64,000 bases of DNA from Actinopolymorpha pittospori (GCF_014873875.1 NZ_JADBEM010000001.1:4650001-4714000), one strand, 5' to 3'; positions 27,163 through 35,468 are shown, counted from the first letter of the stretch. The notes: generated by a model not told the origin, from the letters alone. Numbers and translations are program-made.

Positions 27163-28032
27163 TCAGGCGTTCTCGACGATCAGACGGTGGGCGAGAGCAA
27201 GCAGTCCGGCGCGGGCCACCGGGGCCAACGGGTCGTCCGCGGTCCGGGTACGGCGGTAGGTGCGTGGGGGTACGCCGTAGGTCGCCCGGAACCTGCGGGA
27301 GAAGTGGAACGGGTTGGCGAACCCGCAGGCCGTCGCGACCGCCCCGACGGTGAGGTTGCTGCGCTGGAGGAGGGTGGCCGCGCGCGCGAGCCGGACGAGT
27401 TCGACCGCGGCGACCGGGCCGACGGCGTACTCCGACCGAAACACCCGGCTCAGGTGGCCCGGTGACACGCCGGCCGCGTCGGCCAACTCGGCGAGTGGCA
27501 GCGGGCGCGCGGGTCCGCTGCGCCAGGTGGCGGCGACGTGGTCGGCGAGCCGGAGGAGATGCAGCGAGAGCGGGGTATGGCCCTCGACGTCGCCCGGCAC
27601 GGGCCCGCGTACGAACAGGTCCAGCAGCCAGGTCAGCACGTGGGCGGTCCGCGACGGTCCGGGCCGAGGCGTCCCGCTGCCCAGCCAGAGGGCGTATCCG
27701 CACAGGGCGGCCATCGGGTCGGCGGGGGACAGGGATCGGGTCAGCGGCCAGTCGTCCGGTGCGCCCAACTCACCGGTGTCGGGCACCCGGAAGTGGACGT
27801 AGGCGTGGGTCGACGTCCGGTCGGGATCCCAGCGGAAGTGGTCCCGCATGCCTGGCCGGGCCAGCAGCAGCGTGCCCGGGCGCAGGTCGAGATGGTGCTC
27901 GTCGCAGTCCCACCGCGCGCTCCCGCGCAGTAGCCAGACGAACTCGAAGTCGACCAGCGTGCGCGGGCCGAACGTCGTGCGCGGCGGGTACTGAGCGATC
28001 TCGGGCCCGGTCCGCAGGACCAGTTGCGTCAC
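27163..28032 (-). CDS. AraC-family transcriptional regulator
   Basis: 289-residue regulator. An N-terminal cupin-type sensing domain (~1-150, with GTLLLARPGMRDHFRWDP near 75) is followed by a C-terminal AraC DNA-binding domain with two helix-turn-helices (LAELADAAGVSPGHLSRVF and VGAVATACGFANPFHFSRRF). Such proteins typically sense sugars or sugar acids and activate catabolic genes. GTG 28032 gives a normal length and has TAACCT 8 nt upstream without a ribosome binding site (leaderless). Candidate targets are the convergent ADP-ribosylglycohydrolase gene and the neighbouring sugar genes, but I see no shared operator. An imperfect 25-bp repeat (27121 and 27146) covers its stop codon. Confidence 0.88.
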   Translation of the reverse strand: MTQLVLRTGPEIAQYPPRTTFGPRTLVDFEFVWLLRGSARWDCDEHHLDLRPGTLLLARPGMRDHFRWDPDRTSTHAYVHFRVPDTGELGAPDDWPLTRSLSPADPMAALCGYALWLGSGTPRPGPSRTAHVLTWLLDLFVRGPVPGDVEGHTPLSLHLLRLADHVAATWRSGPARPLPLAELADAAGVSPGHLSRVFRSEYAVGPVAAVELVRLARAATLLQRSNLTVGAVATACGFANPFHFSRRFRATYGVPPRTYRRTRTADDPLAPVARAGLLALAHRLIVENA

Positions 28033-28040
28033 GATCAGCC

Positions 28041-28046
28041 AGGTTA
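28041..28046 (-). promoter_or_regulatory. -10 element of leaderless AraC gene
   Basis: TAACCT (minus strand), 8 nt before the GTG at 28032. It lies beyond the metE terminator, so the AraC gene has its own promoter. Confidence 0.45.
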
Positions 28047-28094
28047 GGGCCTGTCCTTCCGCGCTTCGACCCGGTGACCGCCGCCCCGGCCGGC

Positions 28095-28142
28095 CGAGGA
28101 CGGAGTTCGCCCCGGGACACATCCCGGGGAGCCTCGTCCTCG
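28095..28142 (-). terminator. metE terminator hairpin
   Basis: Nested stem starting 18 bp past the metE stop codon. The inner arms are CCCCGGGA (28110-28117) and TCCCGGGG (28122-28129) around CACA; the outer arms are CGAGGACG (28095-28102) and CGTCCTCG (28135-28142). No U run follows. Confidence 0.7.
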
Positions 28143-28159
28143 ACCGCCGGGGTGGCCCG

Positions 28160-30469
28160 TCAGCGTGGGTGCGGGGCGGGGTCAGGCGTCGCGGTGTCCC
28201 GGACGCGCCGGGCCGCCTCCACCATGTTGCGCAACGCGGGCTCGGCCTCGGCGTAACCACGCGTCTTGAGTCCGCAGTCCGGGTTGACCCACAGCCGGTC
28301 CGGGGGGACCGCCTCCAACGCCAGCCGAAGCGACTCCTCGATCTCCTCGACACTTGGCACTCGTGGTGAGTGGATGTCGTAGACGCCGGGCCCGATGCCG
28401 CGACGATAGCCGGCTCGGGCCAGGTCGCCGACGAGTTCCATCCGGGACCTCGCCGCCTCGACGCTCGTCACGTCCGCGTCGAGCGCCCCGATGGTGTCGA
28501 CGATCTCGCCGAACTCCGAGTAGCACATGTGCGAGTGGATCTGCGTATGGTCGGCGACGCCGGACGTGGCCAACCGGAACGCCGCGACCGCCCACTCGAC
28601 GTAGGCCGGTTGGTCGGCCACGTGCAGGGGCAGCAGCTCCCGCAGCGCCGGCTCGTCGACCTGGATGAAGCGGATGCCGGCCGACTCCAGGTCGTGGATC
28701 TCGTCGCGCAACGCGAGGGCGACCTGTGCGGCGGTCTCGGCGAGCGGCTGGTCATCGCGAACGAAGGACCACGCGAGCATGGTGACCGGCCCTGTCAACA
28801 TCCCCTTGACGGGGTGGCTGGTCCTGGACTGCGCGTACGTCGTCCACTCCACGGTCATGGCTTCTGGTCGGGCGACGTCGCCGTACAGGATCGGCGGCCG
28901 GACGTAGCGGGTGCCGTAGGACTGAACCCAGCCGTTGGTGGTGCTGGCGAACCCGGCGAGGCGCTCGGCGAAGTACTGGACCATGTCGTTGCGTTCGGGT
29001 TCCCCGTGGACCAGGACGTCCAGTCCGATGTCCTCCTGCAGCGCGATCACCGCGTCGATCTCGGCCCGCATCCGCGCTCGGTAGGTCGGTTCGTCGATCC
29101 GGCCCGCGCGGAAGTCGGCACGTGTCCGGCGGATCTCCGCCGTCTGCGGGAAGGAGCCGAGCGTCGTCGTCGGCAGCGCCGGCAGCCGTCCGGCCGTGGC
29201 CTGCGTACGAGCGCGCTCGGCGTAGTCGGGTCGAGGTGTGCCCTGGCCCAGGCTGGCGAGCCGCGCCCGGACCCCGCTGTCGACGACGCCCGAGCTCGCC
29301 GCGGTCCGCTGTGCCTCCGCCTCGGAGAGTTCGCGCTCGACGGCCTGCCGCCCCTCGCGCAGGGCGCGGCCGAGCAGGACGACCTCGTCCACCTTCTGTC
29401 GCGCGAACGCGAGCTGTCCGCGCACACCGGGCGGCAGGTCGTCCTCGAGGTCGAGATCCAGCGGGACGTGAAGGAGCGAGCAGGACGTGCCGACCATCAG
29501 CTCACCGACCGACCCGAGCAACGAGCCGGCCGTGGCCAGGGCGCGTGGAAGGTCCGTACGCCACACGTTGCGGCCGTCGACGAGACCGGCCACCACCGTC
29601 TTGTCGGAGAGTCCCGCACCGATGACCCGGTCGGCGTCGGCGGCACCCGCGACCAGGTCGAGGGCGACGCCCTCCACGGGCGTGCGGGCGAGGACGGGGA
29701 GGGCCTCACCGATGGGGCCGAAGTACGTCGCGACCATGAGTTTCGGCCGATTGGGCACCGCGCCCAGCCGGTCGTAGGCCGCGCCCACCGCGGCGAGTTC
29801 CTCCGGTGTACGGTCCGCGGCGAGTGCCGGCTCGTCCAGTTGGACCCACGTCGCGCCCGCCGCCCCGAGCTGCTCCAGCAGGTCCGCGTAGGCCTCGGTG
29901 AGCGGGCCGAGCAGATCCAGCGGACGGAAGTCCTTCGGTGCGTCAACCGCCGGTTTCGCGAGCAGCAGGAAGGTCAGTGGGCCGAGCAGCACGGGACGGG
30001 TGTCGATGCCGGCCGCGGCCGCCTCGCGGAACTCCCGCACGGGGGCGGCCTGTGCGCGGTCGACGGTGAACGTCGTGTCAGGGCCCAGTTCAGGCACCAG
30101 ATAGTGGTAGTTCGTGTCGAACCACTTGGTCATCTCCAGCGGTCGCACGTCTTCGGTGCCCCGCGCCATCGCGAAGTAACGGTCGAGTCCGGCGAGTCCG
30201 GCGAACCGGTCCGGGATCGCGCCGAACAGCACCGCGTGGTCGAGCACGTGGTCGTAGAGCGAGAAGGTGTGGGAGGGGATGACGTCGATCCCCGCGGCGC
30301 GGAGCGTCTCCCAGGTGTCGCGCCGGAGTCGCGCGGCGGTGTCCCGCAGCGCCGTGGCGTCGATCCGGCCGGACCAGTACCCCTCGGTGGCGCGTTTCAG
30401 CTCTCGCCGCGCACCGATCCGGGGATAACCGAGAACGGTTGTCTTCACTGTTGCCATGGAGTCAGCCAT
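28160..30469 (-). CDS. metE: cobalamin-independent methionine synthase
   Basis: Transfers a methyl group from 5-methyltetrahydropteroyltri-glutamate to homocysteine, the last step of methionine synthesis, without B12. 769 residues, the full two-barrel length. N-terminal marks are TTVLGYPRIGARRELKRA at residues 10-27. In the C-terminal catalytic barrel, zinc ligands appear in QIHSHMCYSEFGE near 655 and NPDCGLKTRGY near 745, and the homocysteine-binding TTLGSFPQT near 440. ATG 30469 has GGGAAGGA upstream; a second in-frame ATG at 30457 lacks a site. A cobalamin riboswitch precedes it, so it should be repressed when B12 is available and a B12-dependent MetH is expected elsewhere in the genome. 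Confidence 0.97.
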   Translation of the reverse strand: MADSMATVKTTVLGYPRIGARRELKRATEGYWSGRIDATALRDTAARLRRDTWETLRAAGIDVIPSHTFSLYDHVLDHAVLFGAIPDRFAGLAGLDRYFAMARGTEDVRPLEMTKWFDTNYHYLVPELGPDTTFTVDRAQAAPVREFREAAAAGIDTRPVLLGPLTFLLLAKPAVDAPKDFRPLDLLGPLTEAYADLLEQLGAAGATWVQLDEPALAADRTPEELAAVGAAYDRLGAVPNRPKLMVATYFGPIGEALPVLARTPVEGVALDLVAGAADADRVIGAGLSDKTVVAGLVDGRNVWRTDLPRALATAGSLLGSVGELMVGTSCSLLHVPLDLDLEDDLPPGVRGQLAFARQKVDEVVLLGRALREGRQAVERELSEAEAQRTAASSGVVDSGVRARLASLGQGTPRPDYAERARTQATAGRLPALPTTTLGSFPQTAEIRRTRADFRAGRIDEPTYRARMRAEIDAVIALQEDIGLDVLVHGEPERNDMVQYFAERLAGFASTTNGWVQSYGTRYVRPPILYGDVARPEAMTVEWTTYAQSRTSHPVKGMLTGPVTMLAWSFVRDDQPLAETAAQVALALRDEIHDLESAGIRFIQVDEPALRELLPLHVADQPAYVEWAVAAFRLATSGVADHTQIHSHMCYSEFGEIVDTIGALDADVTSVEAARSRMELVGDLARAGYRRGIGPGVYDIHSPRVPSVEEIEESLRLALEAVPPDRLWVNPDCGLKTRGYAEAEPALRNMVEAARRVRDTATPDPAPHPR

Positions 30470-30529
30470 GGAGTCCTTCCCTCGGGAACTCGTGCTGGTC
30501 CCTGAACCTGGAGAAGGCGTGCTGAGGCA

Positions 30530-30545
30530 GGCGGCACCCGCCGCC
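30530..30545 (-). other. short hairpin in the metE leader
   Basis: Perfect 6-bp stem GGCGGC/GCCGCC with a 4-nt loop, between the riboswitch core and the metE ribosome binding site. It could belong to the expression platform, but no pairing alternative to the aptamer is proven. Confidence 0.4.
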
Positions 30546-30604
30546 GGTCCAGCGCCCTTCCCACGAGGCCACGGACTCTCCGTCCGCCGGGTGGCGAAAC
30601 GGGC

Positions 30605-30800
30605 GGTGGGCAGGTCTTCGGACTCGTGGGCGGGCGCTGGTCGACGGATATGCCAACCAGCGGTTTCCTAGTGGCCGTCGCTTCCCAGTCGGCTGATGAT
30701 GCCGCCCAGTGCGATGTCACGGCGGTCGTTCCCACATACCGCTGCGGGGCAGTCCCGGATTCGCACCGGGTTCCCTCTTGCCTCACCTGGCCGGTTGTGG
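30605..30800 (-). promoter_or_regulatory. cobalamin riboswitch in the metE leader
   Basis: The minus-strand RNA carries the conserved landmarks of the adenosylcobalamin aptamer in order: GGTGAGG, GGGAACCCGGTGCGAATCC, GGGACTGCCCCGCAGCGGTA, and the B12-box segment GAGTCCGAAGACCTGCCC. P1 can close by pairing CAGGT (30785-30789) with ACCTG (30611-30615). The aptamer ends about 140 nt before the metE start, and the rest of the 500-bp gap to dgoD holds only leader and promoter. Ligand binding is expected to switch metE off. No oligo-U terminator is evident, so a ribosome-access mechanism is the likelier one. Confidence 0.93.
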
Positions 30801-30971
30801 CCGGGTGAACCAACCGCACTGCCGACCATAGCGCCGCACCTCGGCTGCTGTCCGCAGGTACCCCGTCCCTCCTGCCCATGTCGGCCGCGCTCTGGGACCC
30901 TGTCGGCTCCCGCGCTCCGGTAGCGTCACGAGCGCATGCGCGTCCGACATGCCCGTGGAGAGGAGCCGTAG

Positions 30972-32117
30972 GTGAAGATCACCCGTCTGACGACCTATCT
31001 GGTGGCGCCGCGCTGGTGCTTCCTGCGGATCGACACGGACGAGGGCATCACGGGCTGGGGCGAACCCATCGTCGAAGGTCGGGCACACACCGTGGCCACC
31101 GCGGTCGACGAGATGGCCGACTACCTCGTCGGACAGGATCCGCTGCGGATCGAGGAGCACTGGCAGGTCCTCAGCAAGGGCGGCTTCTACCGTGGCGGGC
31201 CGGTGCTGTCGAGCGCCGTCGCCGGCATCGACCAGGCGTTGTGGGACATCGCCGGCAAGGCGTTCGACGTTCCCGTCTACCAGTTGCTCGGCGGTCACGT
31301 CCGCGACCGGATGCGGATCTACGGCTGGATCGGCGGTGACCGGCCCGACGCCGTGGCCGAGGCGGCCAAGAAGATGCAGGACCAGGGCCTCACCGCGATC
31401 AAGATGAACGGCGGCGGAGAGATGCGTCGCGTCGACACCGCCGGCCAGAGCATCGCGCTCGCCGAGCGGGTGGCGGCGATCCGCGAGGCCTGCGGACCCG
31501 ACTTCGACATCGCGATCGACTTCCACGGGCGCTTCACGGTGGCGATGGCGCGTCGCACCCTTCCGCTGCTGGAGCCGTACCTGCCGTTCTTCGTCGAGGA
31601 ACCGCTCGTCCCGGAGATGAGCGACCACATCGGCGAGATCTGCGCGTCGACGAGCATTCCGATCGCCACCGGTGAGCGGTTGTTCTCCCGCTGGGACTTC
31701 AAGAACGTCGTCGGAGCAGGTATCGCCATCGCGCAACCTGACCTTTCGCACGCCGGTGGGATCTCGGAGGTACGTCGGATCGCGTCGATGGCGGAGACCT
31801 ACGACGTCGCCCTCGCCCCGCACTGCCCCCTCGGGCCGATCGCGCTGGCGGCTTCCCTGCAGGTCGACTTCGCGAGCCCCAACGCGTTGATCCAGGAACA
31901 GAGCCTCGGCATTCACTACAACCAGGGCTCGGACCTGCTCGACTACCTCGTGGACACGTCGGTGTTCGGCTTCGCCGACGGCTACGTCGCCCGGCCTACC
32001 GGCCCGGGGCTTGGCATCGAGGTGGACGAGAAGGAGGTCGCCCGGGCCGCCGAGGTCGGGCACCGTTGGCGTACGCCGACCTTCCGTCGCGACGACGGCT
32101 CCCTGGCGGAGTGGTAG
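30972..32117 (+). CDS. dgoD: D-galactonate dehydratase
   Basis: Enolase-superfamily enzyme that converts D-galactonate to 2-keto-3-deoxy-D-galactonate. 381 residues. It matches E. coli DgoD, as I remember it, along its whole length, e.g. MKITRLTTYLVAPRWCFL, DEGITGWGEP, GFYRGGPVLSSA, PHCPLGPIALAA and LQEQSLGIHYN. Metal ligands fall in IAIDFHGR (Asp, with the partner His), FVEEP (Glu) and ATGERLFSR (Glu). The GTG start at 30972 has AGGAG 6 nt upstream. No KDGal kinase or aldolase is adjacent, so galactonate use would depend on genes elsewhere. The alpha-galactosidases in the window are a plausible source of galactose. Confidence 0.95.
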   Translation: MKITRLTTYLVAPRWCFLRIDTDEGITGWGEPIVEGRAHTVATAVDEMADYLVGQDPLRIEEHWQVLSKGGFYRGGPVLSSAVAGIDQALWDIAGKAFDVPVYQLLGGHVRDRMRIYGWIGGDRPDAVAEAAKKMQDQGLTAIKMNGGGEMRRVDTAGQSIALAERVAAIREACGPDFDIAIDFHGRFTVAMARRTLPLLEPYLPFFVEEPLVPEMSDHIGEICASTSIPIATGERLFSRWDFKNVVGAGIAIAQPDLSHAGGISEVRRIASMAETYDVALAPHCPLGPIALAASLQVDFASPNALIQEQSLGIHYNQGSDLLDYLVDTSVFGFADGYVARPTGPGLGIEVDEKEVARAAEVGHRWRTPTFRRDDGSLAEW

Positions 32118-32170
32118 GAGTCGCCCTCCCGCACGACCGTGCCTGACGTCACCTGCCTCAACCGGGTCGG

Positions 32171-32504
32171 TCACGTCGCGCCGTCCTCGCCACGGAGCGT
32201 CTCGAGGTAGCCCTGGGCCAGGGTGACCTGCTCGGCCCGCTCCGCCGCGGAGAGCGCACGGTAGGCACCCACGAAGTGGCCTACGTCGGCGCCGAGTGCC
32301 TCGGCGTAGGCGGACGACAGCGCCGCCGCGCACTTCCATCCGGCCCTGCAGGACATCGCGTGCGAAGTCCCGCAGGGCCGGTCGCGTCTCGTCGACGGCG
32401 AGCACCTCGAGTGCCGTGTGCAGGAGGCGGGCGCGGGCGGGGTCACCGGCGAAGCGGTGCAGGCGTTCGAAGCTCGTCTCCGTCGCCTCAGAGGCCGCGT
32501 CCAC
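32171..32504 (-). pseudogene. frameshifted third gene of the EspC/WXG-like locus
   Basis: I do not recognise the family. Two frames have to be joined for a sensible product of ~110 residues. The first part, VDAASEATETSFERLHRFAG to LQGRMEV, ends near 32340 (minus strand, before CGCGGCGGC). The second part, from AALSSAYAEALGADVGHFV to YLETLRGEDGAT, lies one base out of frame. A single extra base near 32325-32345 would explain it, so it may be a true mutation or a sequencing error. The predicted product is helical. Its start overlaps the end of the WXG-like gene by about 17 bp, suggesting one operon. A role as chaperone, partner or immunity protein is only a guess. Confidence 0.6.
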
Positions 32505-33279
32505 GCTCGCTCCAGTCGCTGGTCCGCTGCTCCTGACCGACGGACCAGGCGGGAGGCGGTGTGGGTATGCGCTCGAGGTGCACGAAGGCCTGTGCGACCG
32601 CCCCACCGAACCCGAGCACGGCGGCCTCGAGTCCGCTCAACAGGTTGGCGATGGCGGCCCAGAGCCGCAGCATGGTGGCGATCTCCAGCCCGGCGACCGC
32701 GGTGCCGGCGGCCGGGCCGACGACGGTGCCCGCCGTGGCACCACCGGCGGCGATCGCGGCCGCGGCGATGATGGCACTGTCGATCAGCGACTGAAGGAGC
32801 ACCGCGACCCCTCTGGTCGTGTTCCAGGTGAGAAACGACAGCTGTTCGTACTGCTCCGGGCACTGCCGCAGGGCGTGGTCCATCGAGTCGAGGTAGCTCG
32901 TGAGGTCCTGGAAGTAGGCGACGGCGCCTTCGGCGGCCACGCCGTCCCAGCTCGCGTCGAGGAGATCGGTCCCGCGCCGCAGGTTCGTCGACATGGCCCG
33001 GTGCGCCTCCGCGAGATTGCGCCACAGGTCGACACAACGGGCGAAGGCGTTCCAGTCTCCGGTGAGGTAGGAGGTGATCTCCTGGAACGGGTCGACCCGG
33101 AGCGTGCCGTAGACGAGTTCGAGGACCCAGGCCGACGGACTCAGCAGCGACATCACGTCGTCGACCGAGTCCAGCAGGGTGTCGGGATAGCCGTTGATGC
33201 CACGGGGAGGGACGAGCAGAGCCTGCGGCTCCACGACGTCCCGGAAGTCGGTGGCGATGTCGTCGGTCTCGGTGTTCAT
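32488..33279 (-). CDS. WXG-like protein with hydrophobic core, possible type VII substrate
   Basis: 263-residue protein of uncertain function. The middle carries a W-x-G motif in a helical hairpin (LLDASWDGVAAEGAVAYFQD near residue 105), typical of type VII (ESX) secreted proteins and their fusions. It continues with a long Ala/Gly-rich hydrophobic segment (SAIIAAAAIAAGGATAGTVV, near 165-215), which may insert in a membrane, and a short Pro-rich tail without a recognised toxin domain. ATG 33279 has GAGG 5 nt upstream. It lies 7 bp after the EspC-like gene and overlaps the frameshifted gene at its own 3' end. No ESX machinery gene is visible in the window. Confidence 0.7.
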   Translation of the reverse strand: MNTETDDIATDFRDVVEPQALLVPPRGINGYPDTLLDSVDDVMSLLSPSAWVLELVYGTLRVDPFQEITSYLTGDWNAFARCVDLWRNLAEAHRAMSTNLRRGTDLLDASWDGVAAEGAVAYFQDLTSYLDSMDHALRQCPEQYEQLSFLTWNTTRGVAVLLQSLIDSAIIAAAAIAAGGATAGTVVGPAAGTAVAGLEIATMLRLWAAIANLLSGLEAAVLGFGGAVAQAFVHLERIPTPPPAWSVGQEQRTSDWSERGRGL

Positions 33280-33286
33280 GGCGACC

Positions 33287-33601
33287 TCAGCCGTGGGCGG
33301 ACGGCAGGGCCGCCGCGACCCGTTGCTCGGCGTCGCGTTCGGTGCGCCGGTAGTTGGCGGCAGCGGTGTGGAGTTGACCCCGCGCGGCATCGAGGACGCC
33401 GGACAGCTCGGTGAGACTCTTGCCGAGCGGACCGCACACCATCCGGTGATGCTGCCGCGCGATCGAGAAGAGCCCGCCGCTGGTCGGCGGGATGTCGGCG
33501 TATCTGTGCAGGTGGCGCAACGCCGCCGCGGCGTCGTCGTCGGCGCGGCCGAGCAGGTCCGCGAAGGCGTCGAGGGAGTCGGGTACGACCGCACAGCTCA
33601 T
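33287..33601 (-). CDS. small EspC-like/WXG100-type protein
   Basis: 104-residue protein, probably a two-helix hairpin. The layout resembles EspC-like ESX-associated proteins: a helix-rich start, the loop DIPPTSGGLF near residue 38, then GPLGKSLTELSGVLDAARGQLHTAAANYR. Such proteins are usually secreted with, or dimerise with, a WXG-type partner, here probably the next gene 7 bp downstream. ATG 33601 has GGAGGA 5 nt upstream. Identification rests on length, helix pattern and gene pairing rather than on a strong motif. Confidence 0.7.
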   Translation of the reverse strand: MSCAVVPDSLDAFADLLGRADDDAAAALRHLHRYADIPPTSGGLFSIARQHHRMVCGPLGKSLTELSGVLDAARGQLHTAAANYRRTERDAEQRVAAALPSAHG

Positions 33602-33728
33602 GGCGTCCTCCAGGTTCGTGTGTGGAGGAGCCTAGGAAGGATCGGACCCGCGAACGCGCTCTCGCTTCGGGCCTGTGGACATCTCCGCCGCTGGCCGTAC
33701 CTGTGGACAGCGGCGCCGAGGCACGGCC

Positions 33729-33767
33729 GAGCCCAGCACGTGAGCCCAGCACGTGAGCCCAGCACGT
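33729..33767. repeat. three 13-bp tandem repeats with CACGTG
   Basis: Unit GAGCCCAGCACGT repeated three times without error (33729, 33742, 33755). Each junction creates CACGTG, a perfect hexamer palindrome, at 13-bp spacing. The array ends 13 bp before the stop codon of the DUF885 gene (33781), on the side away from its coding sequence. Confidence 0.95.
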
Positions 33768-33780
33768 GCCGGGGGAGGCC

Positions 33781-35454
33781 TCAGAGCTGGGCGAGCGCCT
33801 CGCGGAGCGGGTCGAGGCCGAGGGAACCAAGATCGAGCGCGGCCCGGTGGAACTCCTTCAGGTCGAACGACGGGCCCTTGCGGGCTCGGGCGTCCTCGCG
33901 GGCGGCGAGCCAGATCCGCTCACCGACCTTGTACGACGGGGCCTGACCGGGCCAGCCGAGGTAGCGGTTGACCTCGAACCTGAGGAAGTCCTCCTCGATC
34001 CGAGAGTGGCTCAGGAGAAACTCCAGCGCCACGTCAGGGGTCCAGTGCTCGCCGGATCGCCAGCCGAACGCGTTCGCCGGGATCGGGAAACCAAGGTGCA
34101 GGCCCAGGTCGACCACCACGCGGGCCGCCCGGAACGCCTGCGCGTCCAGCATGCCGAGCCTGGCTCCGGGATCGTCGAGGTAGCCGCGCTCCTCCATCAG
34201 GCGTTCGGCGTACAGCGCCCATCCCTCGCCGTGGCCGGAGACCCAACACAGCAGGCGCTGCCAGCGGTTGAGGACCTCGGCGCGGACGACGGTCTGCCCC
34301 ACCTGCAGGTGGTGACCGGGGACGCCCTCGTGGAAGACGGTGGTGACCTCCTTCCAGGTCGAGAAGTTCGTCACGCCCTTCGGCACCGACCACCACATCC
34401 GGCCGGGGCGGCTGAAGTCCTCGCTCGGTCCGGTGTAGTAGATCGCGCCCTCGTTGGTGGGGGCGATGCGGCACTCGATGCGGCGGATCTGTTCGGGGAT
34501 GTCGAAGTGGACGCCGGCCAACTCCTCGATCGTCCGGTCGGCCAGCTCCTGCATCCAGGCGCGGAAGGCCTCCTTGTCGGGAATCCGGCGGGCGGCGTCG
34601 GCGTCGAGGGCCGCCACGGCGTCGTCGACGGTGCCGGCGGGAACGATCCGGCCGGCCACCTTCCGCATCTCGGTCTCGATCCGGGTCAGCTCCTCCCAGC
34701 CCCACGCGTAGGTCTCCTCCAGGTCGACCGCGGCGCCCAGGAAGTAACGGGAGGCCAGCGCGTAGTGGTCGCGTCCGACCCCGTCGACCTCGCGGCCCTT
34801 CGGGGCGAGATCGGTCCGGAGGAAGTGCTCGAAGCCGGCGACCGCCTCGCGGGCCCGGTCGGCGCCGCGGGAAAGGTCGGCGCGCAGCGCCGGTGCGATC
34901 CCGGCGTCGACGTCGGCCTGTGCGACGAGGGAGCCGAAGAAGTCGTCCTCGGGCGGGAGCCAGGAACGGCACTGGTCGGCGCATGCCTGCACCTGCCGGC
35001 GGGCGGAGACGCGTCCGACCGCGGCGGCCTCGGCGAGGGTGTGCCGGAAGCCGTCCAGTGCCTCGGGGATCCGGGCCAGGCGGGCGGCGATCACCGCCCA
35101 GGCCTCCGGCCCCTCGGTCAGCATCAGGTCGAACGCGCCCCGCACGTCCTGGAGCGGGCTGGCGACGACGTTCAGGTCACTGGTGGTGATGCCGGCGTCG
35201 TACATCTCGAGTTCGAGCCCGAGCCGCTCACGCATGGCGGCGTTGGCGACGCGCTCGCGGTAGGTCGCGGGTTCGCTCGCCTCGAGTGCCCGGACCGTCG
35301 CCCGCGCGAGTTCGGCCCGCGCGGCGAAGCCTTCGGGGGAGTAGTCGGTGAGCTCGTCGTCGTGGCCGGCGATCCCGGCGAACGTCGCGCCGACCGGATC
35401 GGCGGCGGCGTGGTCGTCGACGTAGCGGTCAGCGATCTCGTCTGTGCGCCCCAT
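33781..35454 (-). CDS. DUF885-family protein, putative zinc metallopeptidase
   Basis: 557-residue protein of the DUF885 family, which is thought to be metallopeptidase-like. A zinc-site motif HEGVPGHHLQ sits near residue 375, with a candidate third ligand Glu in SGHGEGWALYAERLM near 400. There is no signal peptide, so it is cytosolic; activity and substrate are untested. ATG 35454 lies in the middle of an 18-bp perfect palindrome and has TAGGCT 8 nt upstream, without a ribosome binding site. It stands alone, downstream of accE and reading in the same direction (147 bp gap). An in-frame TTG at 35463 is a less likely start. Confidence 0.88.
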   Translation of the reverse strand: MGRTDEIADRYVDDHAAADPVGATFAGIAGHDDELTDYSPEGFAARAELARATVRALEASEPATYRERVANAAMRERLGLELEMYDAGITTSDLNVVASPLQDVRGAFDLMLTEGPEAWAVIAARLARIPEALDGFRHTLAEAAAVGRVSARRQVQACADQCRSWLPPEDDFFGSLVAQADVDAGIAPALRADLSRGADRAREAVAGFEHFLRTDLAPKGREVDGVGRDHYALASRYFLGAAVDLEETYAWGWEELTRIETEMRKVAGRIVPAGTVDDAVAALDADAARRIPDKEAFRAWMQELADRTIEELAGVHFDIPEQIRRIECRIAPTNEGAIYYTGPSEDFSRPGRMWWSVPKGVTNFSTWKEVTTVFHEGVPGHHLQVGQTVVRAEVLNRWQRLLCWVSGHGEGWALYAERLMEERGYLDDPGARLGMLDAQAFRAARVVVDLGLHLGFPIPANAFGWRSGEHWTPDVALEFLLSHSRIEEDFLRFEVNRYLGWPGQAPSYKVGERIWLAAREDARARKGPSFDLKEFHRAALDLGSLGLDPLREALAQL

Positions 35455-35462
35455 GGGGCGCA
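35445..35462. promoter_or_regulatory. 18-bp perfect palindrome over the DUF885 start codon
   Basis: TGCGCCCCATGGGGCGCA, centred on the ATG. It may be an operator overlapping the transcription start, or an mRNA hairpin that hides the start codon. Confidence 0.7.
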
Positions 35463-35468
35463 AGCCTA
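35463..35468 (-). promoter_or_regulatory. -10 element of leaderless DUF885 gene
   Basis: TAGGCT (minus strand), 8 nt before the ATG at 35454. The palindrome covering the start begins immediately downstream. Confidence 0.5.

Noticed and set aside
28370..30505. 711-codon plus-strand frame opposite metE
   Set aside because: It is antisense to metE, with biased low-complexity composition and no recognisable domain.
30600..30880. Open frames across the metE leader
   Set aside because: The same bases form a cobalamin aptamer; the translations lack any resemblance to proteins.
32171..33601. Complete type VII secretion or toxin-immunity system
   Set aside because: Only small candidate substrates are present. 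No EccC-type ATPase, no mycosin and no recognised toxin domain.
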